Shown here piece by piece: positions 34,252 through 43,420 of a DNA stretch of 64,000 nucleotides (positions are counted from its first letter, which is position 1; every line of letters starts with the position of its first letter). The notes beneath the pieces were generated by a model. That model was not told the origin of the DNA and searched no databases. It saw only the letters and a list, made by a program, of their open reading frames with translations. The stretch comes from an uncultured Carboxylicivirga sp. (GTDB lineage Bacteria > Bacteroidota > Bacteroidia > Bacteroidales > Marinilabiliaceae): contig CANLLN010000002.1 of the NCBI GenBank assembly GCA_947491945.1, positions 310,001 through 374,000 on the forward strand, given 5' to 3'. The position numbers and the translations under genes were made by a program.

Positions 34252-35208
34252 TTACTCAAAGCCATAAAACCATTTTCTTACTACCCAATTTCCTTTGGGA
34301 GTCAGATGAAAACGGGGAATAGAAAGAGGATCTTCACCTTGCGTAACAAAACCGGCCGCAGTAGTAAAGCCCAGTTGATAGCCATGTTTAACCAGCATCT
34401 GCCTACTCTTGTCTGAGTAATCTAGCAAAGTACCATTAGGATAGGCAAAAGTCACTGGGTGCTCATCCAAATACCGCAATGGGTGCATCAGCTCTTCATC
34501 TAAACGGTAGGCAGGCTGTTGAGCATGATGAATCAAATGTCGACTACCATGCGCCCCCAGATGTACGAGCGGATGAGCTGCCAGCTGCTGCATTTCACCC
34601 CCAGTAAGCAACTGATCATTGTTGTATTTCTCATATAATTCAGTCCACTGCGCTTGACTGAGCATCTCAACAGCTGTTTTAAGTAATACCTGCCCTTCTG
34701 CAAAGGGCAAATATTTAAAATGATTAACCACAAAATCAGCAGCCTGCTTGCGTGTTAATCCTTTTTTTAGCTGAAAAGTACTGCGACTATAAAACCGATG
34801 CAAAGCAGCCTTGGAAGCATATTGAAAAGCACAACGAATATAAAAAGATGGCATACGCTCCCCGTCTTCAATTAATCCGGTACTTACAAATACACTAAAT
34901 GGAATATTATATGCCTCCATAATGGGCAACAGCGTTGTCAGGTTGTTTCGATATCCATCGTCGAAGGTAAAATGCACCCATGACCTTTGGGCTTTAAAAC
35001 CAACACGACTAAGCTGCCATAAATCATCCATGCTAATAAAATCCACACCCATTCGTTTCCAGTAGTGCAATAAATCAACAAAATCCGCCTCTAAAATATG
35101 AAGGCGCTCGATATAACTATCCTGCCTCTTGGGAGCTACACCGTGCCCAAAATACACAAATCCTTTTCTTGAAAATCGAATTAACAAACGTGCCAGTCTT
35201 TCCTTCAT
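34252..35208 (-). CDS. Polysaccharide deacetylase (NodB domain)
   Basis: A 318-residue carbohydrate esterase family 4 protein. WVHFTFDDGYRNNL (about 77-90) is motif 1 with the catalytic and metal Asp. LGAHGSRHLIHH (about 217-228) is motif 2 with the metal His pair, and FAYPNGT (about 254-260) is the R/P-x-P-type motif 3. No signal peptide is visible, so it may act on a cytosolic or lipid-linked precursor. It is the last gene of locus 2, 10 bp after the GT4 stop. Confidence 0.87.
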   Translation of the reverse strand: MKERLARLLIRFSRKGFVYFGHGVAPKRQDSYIERLHILEADFVDLLHYWKRMGVDFISMDDLWQLSRVGFKAQRSWVHFTFDDGYRNNLTTLLPIMEAYNIPFSVFVSTGLIEDGERMPSFYIRCAFQYASKAALHRFYSRSTFQLKKGLTRKQAADFVVNHFKYLPFAEGQVLLKTAVEMLSQAQWTELYEKYNNDQLLTGGEMQQLAAHPLVHLGAHGSRHLIHHAQQPAYRLDEELMHPLRYLDEHPVTFAYPNGTLLDYSDKSRQMLVKHGYQLGFTTAAGFVTQGEDPLSIPRFHLTPKGNWVVRKWFYGFE

Positions 35209-35218
35209 TGTTCAAATT

Positions 35219-36328
35219 TCAGATGCCTCTATTCCTATACAGCAAGACCTGATATATATCATTATATTGCTGAGCGATGCTTGACCAGCGATAATTTGCC
35301 ATTAGCCTGGAATAAGCAGCTTTGCATTTTTCCTCCATGCGCTTAGGGGTCTTAAGATAATTATCTAAGGTACTTGCGAGGTCAGCAACATCATCAACGC
35401 GAAAATATTCCACCTCATCATTACTAAAAATAGCTTTATTGGCAGGTATATCACTGCAAATAAGTGGTGTTCGCATCATTGCTACTTCTAATAGCATCAT
35501 GGACATGGCTTCTGTTGATGAGGGAAAAACAAATACCTGCGCTTTTTTTACATAAGCCATCAGCAAGGCCTTGTCTTTTATCATGCCAAGAAATTCAACA
35601 TTTAGGTGTTTGCGATAGGACAATAAGCTTTGTCCATAGGCCTCCAGCTGTGTGTAATCGCCTACAATAAGCACCTTTCCCTTATACTTCATACGAGTTA
35701 GCGCCTCCAGAAAAATATGACAACCTTTGAGGGGAATGATACGACCTGCTGCGAACATAATATAGTGGTCGTCAGATGGCAGAGCAGCAACAGCCTGATT
35801 CGGGTTCACACCATTGGGTATATAATGGGAGCGATGGGCGGGTACATTCCTAACCCGTCTGTGTTCGGGTTGGGACACAAAAGTGATGTGATTGGCAAAG
35901 CGAAACATAAGTTGCTCAGTTATTCGAAAAAACACCCGCATGCCACGTCCCCATTTATCCATTTGGTAGGTGCGACCGTGGTGAGTAGCCACTACTTTAT
36001 AACGCAAACGAAGCAGGGGCACAATATAGCCAATATCAATCTGGTGGGTATGCACCAAGTCGTAGTTGCCAAATAAAAGGGCGTGTAAAGCCCCAACAAG
36101 ATTATAGTAAAATATATTGAACTTGTGAGGTAAAAACTTTTTAAAGATAAACAAGCGTACCCCCTCATAGGGTCGCCGATTGGATGCATGAGACTCTGTG
36201 GCATAAACAGTAAATCGATATTCGTTACCTAGCACTTGCACCAGGTTTTCGCCAACAGTAGCCGTTCCTCCGATAGCCGGAAAGCCTTTAAGGCCGAATA
36301 ATGCAATATGGGGTTTTGGGTGATTCAT
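35219..36328 (-). CDS. Glycosyltransferase family 4 (locus 2)
   Basis: A 369-residue GT-B enzyme. HIALFGLKGFPAIGGTATVG (7-26) is the acceptor-domain start with the G-G signature. LVHTHQIDIGYIVPLLRLRY (about 90-109) is typical of the family, YIMFAAGRIIPLKGCHIFLE (about 188-207) opens the donor domain, and FPSSTEAMSMMLLEVAMMRT (about 272-291) contains the E-x7-E donor motif. It is separated by 251 bp from wzx, with repeat A and a hairpin element between them, so it may be transcribed separately from the upstream part of locus 2. Confidence 0.9.
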   Translation of the reverse strand: MNHPKPHIALFGLKGFPAIGGTATVGENLVQVLGNEYRFTVYATESHASNRRPYEGVRLFIFKKFLPHKFNIFYYNLVGALHALLFGNYDLVHTHQIDIGYIVPLLRLRYKVVATHHGRTYQMDKWGRGMRVFFRITEQLMFRFANHITFVSQPEHRRVRNVPAHRSHYIPNGVNPNQAVAALPSDDHYIMFAAGRIIPLKGCHIFLEALTRMKYKGKVLIVGDYTQLEAYGQSLLSYRKHLNVEFLGMIKDKALLMAYVKKAQVFVFPSSTEAMSMMLLEVAMMRTPLICSDIPANKAIFSNDEVEYFRVDDVADLASTLDNYLKTPKRMEEKCKAAYSRLMANYRWSSIAQQYNDIYQVLLYRNRGI

Positions 36329-36340
36329 GGAGCTTAATCA

Positions 36341-36370
36341 GTAGTGAGTGGTGAGATCCGAGTAATAGGA
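36341..36370 (+). repeat. Repeat element A, short copy
   Basis: AGTAGTGAGTGGTGAGATCC then GAGTAATAGG, the same word set as copies at 9014-9235 and 23329-23360. It lies 13 bp upstream of the GT4 start at 36328. Confidence 0.45.
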
Positions 36371-36479
36371 AATTTCCATAGTCGTAAATAACAATACATT
36401 AATAATTGGGCATTTAATCTGCTCACCTTAGTAATTTGATAAATCTTTAACATTGCAGATGCATTTAACAGTTTCATCC

Positions 36480-36520
36480 TCCTCCCCACTACGTGGGACT
36501 CCTCCTTTGAAAGGAGGAGA
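36480..36520. repeat. Double-hairpin repeat, second copy
   Basis: Stem one is CCCAC/GTGGG (36485-36489, 36493-36497). Stem two is CTCCTCC/GGAGGAG (36499-36505, 36513-36519) with loop TTTGAAA. It has the same order and composition as the element at 29011-29053. It lies 60 bp downstream of the wzx stop, so it could end or slow transcription, but there is no clear T tract. Confidence 0.6.
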
Positions 36521-36579
36521 GTGAGTCAAATCCATACCCCTCTGAACTTCAAAAGATTACAGATGGATGCAATTATTAT

Positions 36580-38136
36580 TTAGATGCGCTTGCCCCGAAA
36601 CTCCCTGGTCAAGCCCACCATTCTATCCCATATACGGGCCACGCTGACATTCGACCGCATGGTTTTGACGAAAAGCTCGGTTTCTTTGATATTTAGGGGA
36701 TGAAAACGAATGATGAACCATCCGAAGTAAATAATAAACAGTGTGCTCTTGATCATCCACATAGCAAGACCCTGCGCTATATAGCTCATTGGAAAAAAGA
36801 GCATGAGCGCAAGCAATATCAAAAGTCCATAACGGCTGAATATTTTCAGATCATACCTAATTATACAACCCCGCCTAAACAACCAAAACATAAATAAATT
36901 CTTAACCAGCTCGCCAATTACCGTAGCCAATGCCACCCCCACAACACCCATGGATTTCATGAGGCCAACACCCAGTATGAGGCTTAACACCACCACAACG
37001 CGCGATAGCAAAACGATTTGCAAACGCTCTTTCAGCTGTATCAGCATAATTAATGGATAGAAAACACCGTTGGTTAACAAGCCCAGAAGAATCAGTGTCG
37101 TTACCCAATAGGCCTCTGCATATTTATCACCAAACAGATGATAAATAAAGTCGGAGCCAAAAAGTAAAAAATATAAAAAGGGCAGAATAAACAGGGGCAG
37201 AAGCACTTTCACGGTATAATTATATACACGGTTCAGCACCTCGTCACTGGCATTATCATCATACTTTTTAAAGAAAACCGGCTTCACCACCGATTCAAAC
37301 TCACGGATGGGCAACAGCTTATAGCACATCTCATATATTTTTACGGAAAAACCGTAAATACCTACACTATAAGGATTAGACAAAGCCGCCACGATGTAGG
37401 TATCGCTGGTACGACCAATCATACCGGCCCCCAACTCAGTGAGTATTGAATACAGCCAGAAACGCCGTATGCGTCGCTGCAAACCCAACTGAGGCCTTAC
37501 ATCCGGCTCTCGCTTTAGGCTTCGCAAACTCATAACAATAAAAAGGAGTACAACAAGTACATAAATCAATGACAGACAAGCATCGATGCTCAACAGCCAG
37601 TTTACATCAAGGCGCTTAAGTAGGATAATATAAGCAGTACTTCGAAACAGAGTGATAAGCACATTAAGCACTGCCATCTTCTTATGCAAGAGCAAGGCCA
37701 TCAGTACAACCTCAGCCAAATGACGCAGTGAATAAAATAATACAAACAGTATAAAAAAGTAGAGATGACTGCCGAAATCCGGGATATTGAAGAAAGCCGC
37801 CAACTGAACCTGAAAAGCAAGCACTGAAACCAGCATTATCACAACCAATAACAAGGCTATGCCCACAGCAATTCGCAATAACTTACCAATGGCACCGGAA
37901 GCCGATTTTTCTTTTAAACCGGGAATAAAACGCAAGAAAACATGCTTCAGTGGACTGGTAACCAGCAACTGAAAGATGGCAAAAAGACCAAACAACAGCA
38001 CGTAGGTACCATATACATTTACCTCCAGCTTGCGCAGTACAAGTATGGAAGCCAGCATTCCCAGGGCCTGCACAATTAGCTTGGCCATGTACAGCCAGAT
38101 GGTATTTTCGAGCAGTATCTTTTTATTATCACTCAT
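36580..38136 (-). CDS. wzx: Wzx-like polysaccharide flippase (locus 2)
   Basis: A 518-residue MOP-superfamily transporter with about fourteen hydrophobic segments, for example AKLIVQALGMLASILVL near the start. The conserved LRFIPGL-type loop of polysaccharide biosynthesis proteins follows the second helix. It would flip the lipid-linked repeat unit of locus 2. The ATG at 38136 is chosen; the TTG two codons earlier overlaps the deacetylase stop. The gap to that stop is then 2 bp. Confidence 0.85.
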   Translation of the reverse strand: MSDNKKILLENTIWLYMAKLIVQALGMLASILVLRKLEVNVYGTYVLLFGLFAIFQLLVTSPLKHVFLRFIPGLKEKSASGAIGKLLRIAVGIALLLVVIMLVSVLAFQVQLAAFFNIPDFGSHLYFFILFVLFYSLRHLAEVVLMALLLHKKMAVLNVLITLFRSTAYIILLKRLDVNWLLSIDACLSLIYVLVVLLFIVMSLRSLKREPDVRPQLGLQRRIRRFWLYSILTELGAGMIGRTSDTYIVAALSNPYSVGIYGFSVKIYEMCYKLLPIREFESVVKPVFFKKYDDNASDEVLNRVYNYTVKVLLPLFILPFLYFLLFGSDFIYHLFGDKYAEAYWVTTLILLGLLTNGVFYPLIMLIQLKERLQIVLLSRVVVVLSLILGVGLMKSMGVVGVALATVIGELVKNLFMFWLFRRGCIIRYDLKIFSRYGLLILLALMLFFPMSYIAQGLAMWMIKSTLFIIYFGWFIIRFHPLNIKETELFVKTMRSNVSVARIWDRMVGLTREFRGKRI

Positions 38137-38138
38137 AA

Positions 38139-39158
38139 TCAAGCATCACGCTGGTGTACAGTTTTGTTAAATAGTTTTTGGATCGTATACTTTAAGTAGG
38201 CTGTCTTAAGTGCCGTTGGCGCACTAACTCCACTTCCCTCAAGGGCTATGCGATGAATGTGATTGGGTACCACATCCTTTTTCAGTCCCTGAACGCCAAA
38301 AGACAGATCGCAGCCCCTTGCTGTTTCATCGAATAAGGCTAAGCTTAAACCACTATCATTTGACGGATAGGCCATTAAGCGACATGGGGCATCGAAGTGT
38401 TCAGAAACGTAGGATACGCTATCGAGTGTTTGTTGGACCTGTTCCTCAATACTCAACTCCTTGTAAGGCGGATGATCCATACTGTGGGCACCTATTATCC
38501 AACCGGCATTGCGCAGTTCCTTAATCTCTGTACTACTCAGATAAACGGGCTCCCGGGCCAGATATTCAGCATAGCTAAAACCCAGCACTCCTGCCATCTC
38601 GTCCAACAAAGCCCGATCACTGTATTTTATGTTGGCCAATAAATGATCAAACTCCTCATTCAAACCTTTTTCTTTCATAAAGGCGTTTAAGCGCTGACCC
38701 TTCTCCTCATGCGCGCTACAGAAGGCCAGCAACATATCGGCTTTGCGCCTGTAATGCAGATCAGCATTATCAACAAAGGCCGGGTTGATAAAAAGTGCAG
38801 GCTTAATGCCATGCTTTTCCAGAATTGGGAACATCTTATCATACACCACCTTAAGACCGTCATCAATGGTAATAAAAAGACTGTTTGGCGGAAGCGGCCA
38901 GCCCTCTTTCTTCCAGGCAATCAGCTGTTCCATCGTCACTAGCTGATAATTATGCTTGAGAAAGAGGATATCCTTCTCAAACTCCTCAGCAGTGCGATAG
39001 GGCTGGCGCGCCTGCAGAGCATCTCCCCTCCACCCCTTGATGCTGTGATAGTTTACGCATACTAACTCAGCCCTTGCTAAGGAACGCAGCCTATTAAAAG
39101 GCAAAAGAGCCGCCGCACGGTAGGCCACTTTTCGAAAGTATGAGCTAGCATTCTTCAT
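38139..39158 (-). CDS. Polysaccharide deacetylase (NodB domain)
   Basis: A 339-residue CE4-type protein. LFITIDDGLKVVYD (about 94-107) is motif 1, IGAHSMDHPPYKELS (about 231-245) is motif 2 with the metal His residues, and LMAYPSNDSG (about 276-285) is motif 3. It is about as long as the other locus 2 deacetylase but clearly different in sequence, so it probably acts at another sugar position or stage. It overlaps the end of the upstream GT2 by 14 bp. Confidence 0.86.
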   Translation of the reverse strand: MKNASSYFRKVAYRAAALLPFNRLRSLARAELVCVNYHSIKGWRGDALQARQPYRTAEEFEKDILFLKHNYQLVTMEQLIAWKKEGWPLPPNSLFITIDDGLKVVYDKMFPILEKHGIKPALFINPAFVDNADLHYRRKADMLLAFCSAHEEKGQRLNAFMKEKGLNEEFDHLLANIKYSDRALLDEMAGVLGFSYAEYLAREPVYLSSTEIKELRNAGWIIGAHSMDHPPYKELSIEEQVQQTLDSVSYVSEHFDAPCRLMAYPSNDSGLSLALFDETARGCDLSFGVQGLKKDVVPNHIHRIALEGSGVSAPTALKTAYLKYTIQKLFNKTVHQRDA

Positions 39159-40107
39159 AAATATATTTCACTTTATTGCTTGGATAAAAGAAAAAGAAAC
39201 CTCCCAGCATCTGCATATCGCGCAGCAGCTGCACTATATAACGCTCAAAAAAAAGGAACGTAAAGGCCTTGCGCATACTATAAGCCACAGCAGCCAGCGT
39301 TATCATCAGATAAAAAGCCAAAGGCAGCCATGGGTGTAACACCAACGCTAAAGCGATTGAGAATAGGAGCACAATTAAAGTGGGATCGCTGCTCAGCATA
39401 CGTTTCAGCACATAGATATTGTTCCAATGACTCCGGTACAAAACCGAGCGGGCATACATGCCGGAACCGCTCAGCAGATCCTTCCACATGCGAGCCGAAT
39501 ATTTATAATCCACAGTATGGTGAATAGCCATGGTATCTTTTTTTCGTAACAACAAAATGCCGCGTTGAGCCAACCGATAACCCAAATCCAAATCCTGCCC
39601 CCGTTTAAATTTGGGGCGCATGCCGCCAACCTCATCCCATAGCTGCCTTGTGATGGCAAAGAGGCCGCCCGTGGTGGGCTGATAAGTATCCTCATCGCAA
39701 AATATCTTGCGATAATAATCTTTCGACAAGAAATTGCCGGATGTATCGTAGTAGTAATTGATAAAATTACCCGAAACAAAAGGATATATTAAGGCACCTT
39801 CATCCGTCAGAATGAGCGGTAGAAAATCAGCCATTAATTCCATATCGCCATCCAAAAAAATAAGAGTCTCCCCTGCTGCTTCACGCGCTCCTATGTTACG
39901 GGCGATGGCAGCATTGCATTTTCCCTTAATTAAAAACGCCCGGCAATACTTCCCAGCTAATTCCAGGCTCTTATCAGTCGATTGCGAATCCACATACAGC
40001 AACTCGGCCTCCAGATGATTGACCGCAATGGCATTAATCACACTCTGCAGGCAACGTTCCAGAGTCGTCGCTTCGTTTTTTCCTATGACAACAAATGAGA
40101 CTTTCAT
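39145..40107 (-). CDS. Glycosyltransferase family 2, membrane-associated (locus 2)
   Basis: A 320-residue GT-A enzyme. From the ATG at 40107 it reads MKVSFVVIGKNEATTLERCL, the catalytic strand, then LLYVDSQSTDKSLELAGKY and LIFLDGDMEL with the metal-binding D-x-D. The C-terminal ~80 residues contain two hydrophobic helices (LIVLLFSIALALVLHPWLPL region). A longer frame starting 87 bp upstream exists but precedes the conserved start with unrelated residues. The ATG at 40107 overlaps the upstream GT2 stop as ATGA and has a GGAGGAG ribosome-binding sequence. Confidence 0.9.
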   Translation of the reverse strand: MKVSFVVIGKNEATTLERCLQSVINAIAVNHLEAELLYVDSQSTDKSLELAGKYCRAFLIKGKCNAAIARNIGAREAAGETLIFLDGDMELMADFLPLILTDEGALIYPFVSGNFINYYYDTSGNFLSKDYYRKIFCDEDTYQPTTGGLFAITRQLWDEVGGMRPKFKRGQDLDLGYRLAQRGILLLRKKDTMAIHHTVDYKYSARMWKDLLSGSGMYARSVLYRSHWNNIYVLKRMLSSDPTLIVLLFSIALALVLHPWLPLAFYLMITLAAVAYSMRKAFTFLFFERYIVQLLRDMQMLGGFFFFYPSNKVKYIYEEC

Positions 40108-40973
40108 TTCTCCTCCTCCAAAATATTTCGTTTGCGATAAAAGGAGACCATGCTGCGTAAGAGCTGCAGGGGCAGGCCGCTTATCGCCTGCCATCCGGCA
40201 TGGCGTTTATAATAGTGCCATAGCATACGCAAACTGCTTGAGGCGTGAGGATCGTTGAACGAACGTAAGAAATCGCCCCAGGATTGACATATAAAGCTTC
40301 GCCCCTTGCCGGTTTCTTCTATTACCGACTGAATCCGAATATCCCAGCAGATAAGGCTTGGGTAAGCAAAGCGGACAGCACGCAAAGTAAAATCATAGTC
40401 GGAAGCATACTGCGGAAAATGCGCATCATCAAAGCCCTTTGTTTTTCGCAGCGCCTCGGCCGGAATTAAAGTACCCCGCCCATTGAGGCATTGGGTGGGT
40501 CGCACACCTTTCATAGGCTGCTCCGGCTGTGAAAACGCTTTATAATATTTGTATTCCTTGGCTTTCCACCATGATATTTTACGTATTCCAGCAAAAAAGA
40601 TACGACCATCCATGGTGGTATTTAAGCAACCCAATATATTCTTAGGATGCCGCTGATGCAATTTCACAAGGTCGGCAATGAGCCACTCATCAAACACAAC
40701 ATCATTATTCAGGGTAATCACCACATCAGCACCCTCTAACAGGGCTCGCTCAAAGCCTTTGTTCATGGACTTGGCCCACCACCAATCACCACTTCCCTTC
40801 ACCTGTATCACCTCCGGATACAACTTCGTAAGCTGTGCTGCGGTACCATCGGTAGAACCATCATCCACCACCACAGTGCTGAAATTACTGAAACGCTGTT
40901 TGGCCAGCAGACTCAAACAGTGCAAGGTATGTTCGATGCGGTTAAAAACCGCAATGACTACAAAAACATTCAT
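40104..40973 (-). CDS. Glycosyltransferase family 2 (WbbL-like, locus 2)
   Basis: A 289-residue GT-A enzyme. VFVVIAVFNRIEHTLHCLSL (3-22), VVDDGSTDGT (about 35-44), GSGDWWWAKSMNKGFERAL (about 60-78) and LNNDVVFDEWLI (about 87-98) match the rhamnosyltransferase-like GT2 group. CLNGRGTLIPAEAL is the acceptor-site segment. It sits 1 bp after the polymerase stop and overlaps the next GT2 by 4 bp. The likely sugar is not certain. Confidence 0.9.
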   Translation of the reverse strand: MNVFVVIAVFNRIEHTLHCLSLLAKQRFSNFSTVVVDDGSTDGTAAQLTKLYPEVIQVKGSGDWWWAKSMNKGFERALLEGADVVITLNNDVVFDEWLIADLVKLHQRHPKNILGCLNTTMDGRIFFAGIRKISWWKAKEYKYYKAFSQPEQPMKGVRPTQCLNGRGTLIPAEALRKTKGFDDAHFPQYASDYDFTLRAVRFAYPSLICWDIRIQSVIEETGKGRSFICQSWGDFLRSFNDPHASSSLRMLWHYYKRHAGWQAISGLPLQLLRSMVSFYRKRNILEEEK

Positions 40974-40974
40974 A

Positions 40975-42198
40975 TCAGCTAGTCCTTTGGTTACTTAATT
41001 CATTTTTACTAGTAAACAATATGGCCATCATGCTTAAAGCCATGAAAAAAACTTTACTGAAGTATTCTTCGGAGAAGCCAATGAGTAGCACAATAAGCAA
41101 GGCTCCCAAGGCAAAGCGACGATCAAAACCGTAATAGCCGCACATCCTGAGGAAAGAAATATACATCAACAAGAAATAAAGGGTAAAGCCTAATACACCA
41201 AAGCTTGCCATAAAATTGGTTACACCATTATTTCGATGGATGGTTCGCTTATCGGTTTTACCATCGAAGCGTGTTTCTTTGGATTGCCCCAGGCCCACCA
41301 AAGGACTCCTGCTTAAATCCTGTAAATCCTTCTGCGCACTTTTAAAGCGTGTGTTATAAGTGCCGGCCGTGTAAGACATTTTACTATGTATCTTCGCCCC
41401 AATAAAGTCCACTTCGTTGTAGAGAAATACGAAGCCGATAAACAAAACGGGTATGAGTAAAACCCTTTTCAGCATGCCGGAACGGAGCCACAGGTGCACC
41501 AGGATAAACAGCCCCAGCACCACCAAACCAGCGGTGGAAAAAGTACTCATCAAACCAGCCATCAGAATAACACCCTTAGGGTTAAACAAACGCCCGCTGA
41601 TAATGGAATTAAACAGCAGCGCCACCATGATAAATCCGGCAAAAGCACCGGGCTCCCAAAAAGGACCCGCATTGCGTTTGAGCCATCCGATGGACTCCCC
41701 CTTGGTATTAGCCGTGTAAACAATCAGGTTATCGGGCACTTTATAGTTACTGACCTTATAAAAGGGATGCTCAAAAAGCGGTGTTATCTTATTGGTTAAA
41801 AAGGACTCGAAGGAGGCAAAGTAAGATGGAAAATAGAATATCCAGCTAATGAGCACCGACACACTAAGAATAGTGACTACATAAGCGGGCAGTTTAGTGC
41901 CCACCGATCGCAAGATGAGGTAGGCAAACACCAAACGGATATGCAGTCCCAAAAAACTCGTGAGTGGCAGATAGTAGAATTTCAACATCTGACCCGCTTG
42001 TATGATCAAGACCACTACCAGGTAACCTACAAAAAGCTTGTCCACCTGTTTTTGGCGATAGATAAATACGGCCAAAGCCAGCAACAAACCCACCATGAGA
42101 ACCTCCACGCGCGCACGGTAGAAGAAAGGGATACCCGAAAATGCTATCAGGAGGTACACCAGGAGGTAATCAATTAATTTGGTGGTGTTAATGCGCAT
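40975..42198 (-). CDS. wzy: O-antigen ligase/polymerase-like membrane protein (locus 2)
   Basis: A 407-residue integral membrane protein with about ten to eleven hydrophobic segments and a large periplasmic loop (about 240-315) that ends TIHRNNGVTNFMASFGVLGF. This arrangement, with the H-x-x-x-G-like motif after the loop, is the Wzy_C/O-antigen ligase fold. The N-terminal half has IHSKMSYTAGTYNTRFK and FWEPGAFAGFIM. It would polymerise the locus 2 repeat unit. It overlaps the upstream GT4 by 11 bp. Confidence 0.82.
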   Translation of the reverse strand: MRINTTKLIDYLLVYLLIAFSGIPFFYRARVEVLMVGLLLALAVFIYRQKQVDKLFVGYLVVVLIIQAGQMLKFYYLPLTSFLGLHIRLVFAYLILRSVGTKLPAYVVTILSVSVLISWIFYFPSYFASFESFLTNKITPLFEHPFYKVSNYKVPDNLIVYTANTKGESIGWLKRNAGPFWEPGAFAGFIMVALLFNSIISGRLFNPKGVILMAGLMSTFSTAGLVVLGLFILVHLWLRSGMLKRVLLIPVLFIGFVFLYNEVDFIGAKIHSKMSYTAGTYNTRFKSAQKDLQDLSRSPLVGLGQSKETRFDGKTDKRTIHRNNGVTNFMASFGVLGFTLYFLLMYISFLRMCGYYGFDRRFALGALLIVLLIGFSEEYFSKVFFMALSMMAILFTSKNELSNQRTS

Positions 42199-43420
42199 AC
42201 CCGGCTGTTAATTGTTGATACAAAGCCCTGTACTCACTACCCACCTTGGTCTCGTTAAACTTTTCCAAAACAGCGGATCGGGCGCGAGCAGACAACTCCT
42301 TCTGTCTTTCATCATCCTCGAGACACCAGCCGATACCTTGAGCCAGATCATTGCTAGAGAAGGCTTCCGCAAGATAACCGTTGACCTTATGCTCAATCAT
42401 ATCGCCATTACCCCCCGTAGCGAAAGCCACTACCGGGGTGGCACAAGCCAGGGCTTCCATAATCATGTTGGAGAGGTTTTCCATGCGCGAAGGCACAACC
42501 ACCACATCGGCAGCCGACAGATAATCAATCATTTTGCCCTCCTCTTTAACGAAGCCGGTGTTATGAATTGAAAAGGACAGGTGGTCAAAGCTTGTCTTTC
42601 CCTTATCGCCCACGATGAGCAGTGCATAACGATCGGCCGGAAGATAGGAAAGTGCTTCTTCCAAGAGGTCAAACCCTTTGTTCTTATCCGACAAGGCATC
42701 CACCGCTGCAAAGAGAATCAGTTTTTTATCTTCCCCAAAGTCTAGATCCTTTCGTGCCTTTTCATTGGCAACATATTTTGTTGTGTCGATGCAATTGGGC
42801 AGGTTAAGTACATGCTGATGGTGTAATAAAGCACTCTCTTTGGCACATTGCTCCATCCATCGGCTTAATCCCACAAATGCCAGTTTATCAGTTTGATTAT
42901 AAATGGTAGATTTCAGCCCGTGCCAACGCATCACCCGCTGCGCGGTGGAACGATCCGCTGCCCGAATGCACCCTTCACAGCCACTACGATACTTAAAACA
43001 ATTGGTGGCATAGTGGCAGCCACCGGTATAATACCACATATCGTGCATAGAAACAACAACAGGAGCCTTGATACGAGTCAGCGCTCTTATATTGAAAAAA
43101 CCGCGGTTGATCCAGTGAATGTGCACAATATCGGGTTTCAGCTTGTTAATGCGGCGCGTTTGTCGAAAGGCACAGGTGCCACTGGAAAATAAGGTTCCGG
43201 GCGTGAGGTGAAGCAGCATTTTCTCAATCCTGATGAAGACCTTGCGCAAGAAGCGGAAGCCGGCGCCATCCTGGATATTCACTACACGTCCATCGTTGGA
43301 TTCCTTCTCACCCACAACCATCAGCGAGTCCACGCCCTCTTTTAGCAGGGCGCTGTGCAGCCGGTAAGCGGCTCGCCCCGCCCCGTAAAAATCTTTTCCT
43401 GTAAGATGTACTACTCGCAT
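42188..43420 (-). CDS. Glycosyltransferase family 4 (locus 2)
   Basis: A 410-residue GT-B enzyme. The N-terminus MRVVHLTGKDFYGAGRAAYR carries the G-G/A-R-A-A-Y motif of the WcaC/WsaF-type GT4 group, and PDIVHIHWINRGFFNI (about 94-109) is typical for it. The donor domain has KKLILFAAVDALSDKNKGFD (about 229-248) and VVPSRMENLSNMIMEALACA with the E-x7-E motif. It overlaps the preceding GT4 gene by 10 bp and the polymerase gene by 11 bp, so it belongs to one tightly packed transcript. Confidence 0.9.
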   Translation of the reverse strand: MRVVHLTGKDFYGAGRAAYRLHSALLKEGVDSLMVVGEKESNDGRVVNIQDGAGFRFLRKVFIRIEKMLLHLTPGTLFSSGTCAFRQTRRINKLKPDIVHIHWINRGFFNIRALTRIKAPVVVSMHDMWYYTGGCHYATNCFKYRSGCEGCIRAADRSTAQRVMRWHGLKSTIYNQTDKLAFVGLSRWMEQCAKESALLHHQHVLNLPNCIDTTKYVANEKARKDLDFGEDKKLILFAAVDALSDKNKGFDLLEEALSYLPADRYALLIVGDKGKTSFDHLSFSIHNTGFVKEEGKMIDYLSAADVVVVPSRMENLSNMIMEALACATPVVAFATGGNGDMIEHKVNGYLAEAFSSNDLAQGIGWCLEDDERQKELSARARSAVLEKFNETKVGSEYRALYQQLTAGYAH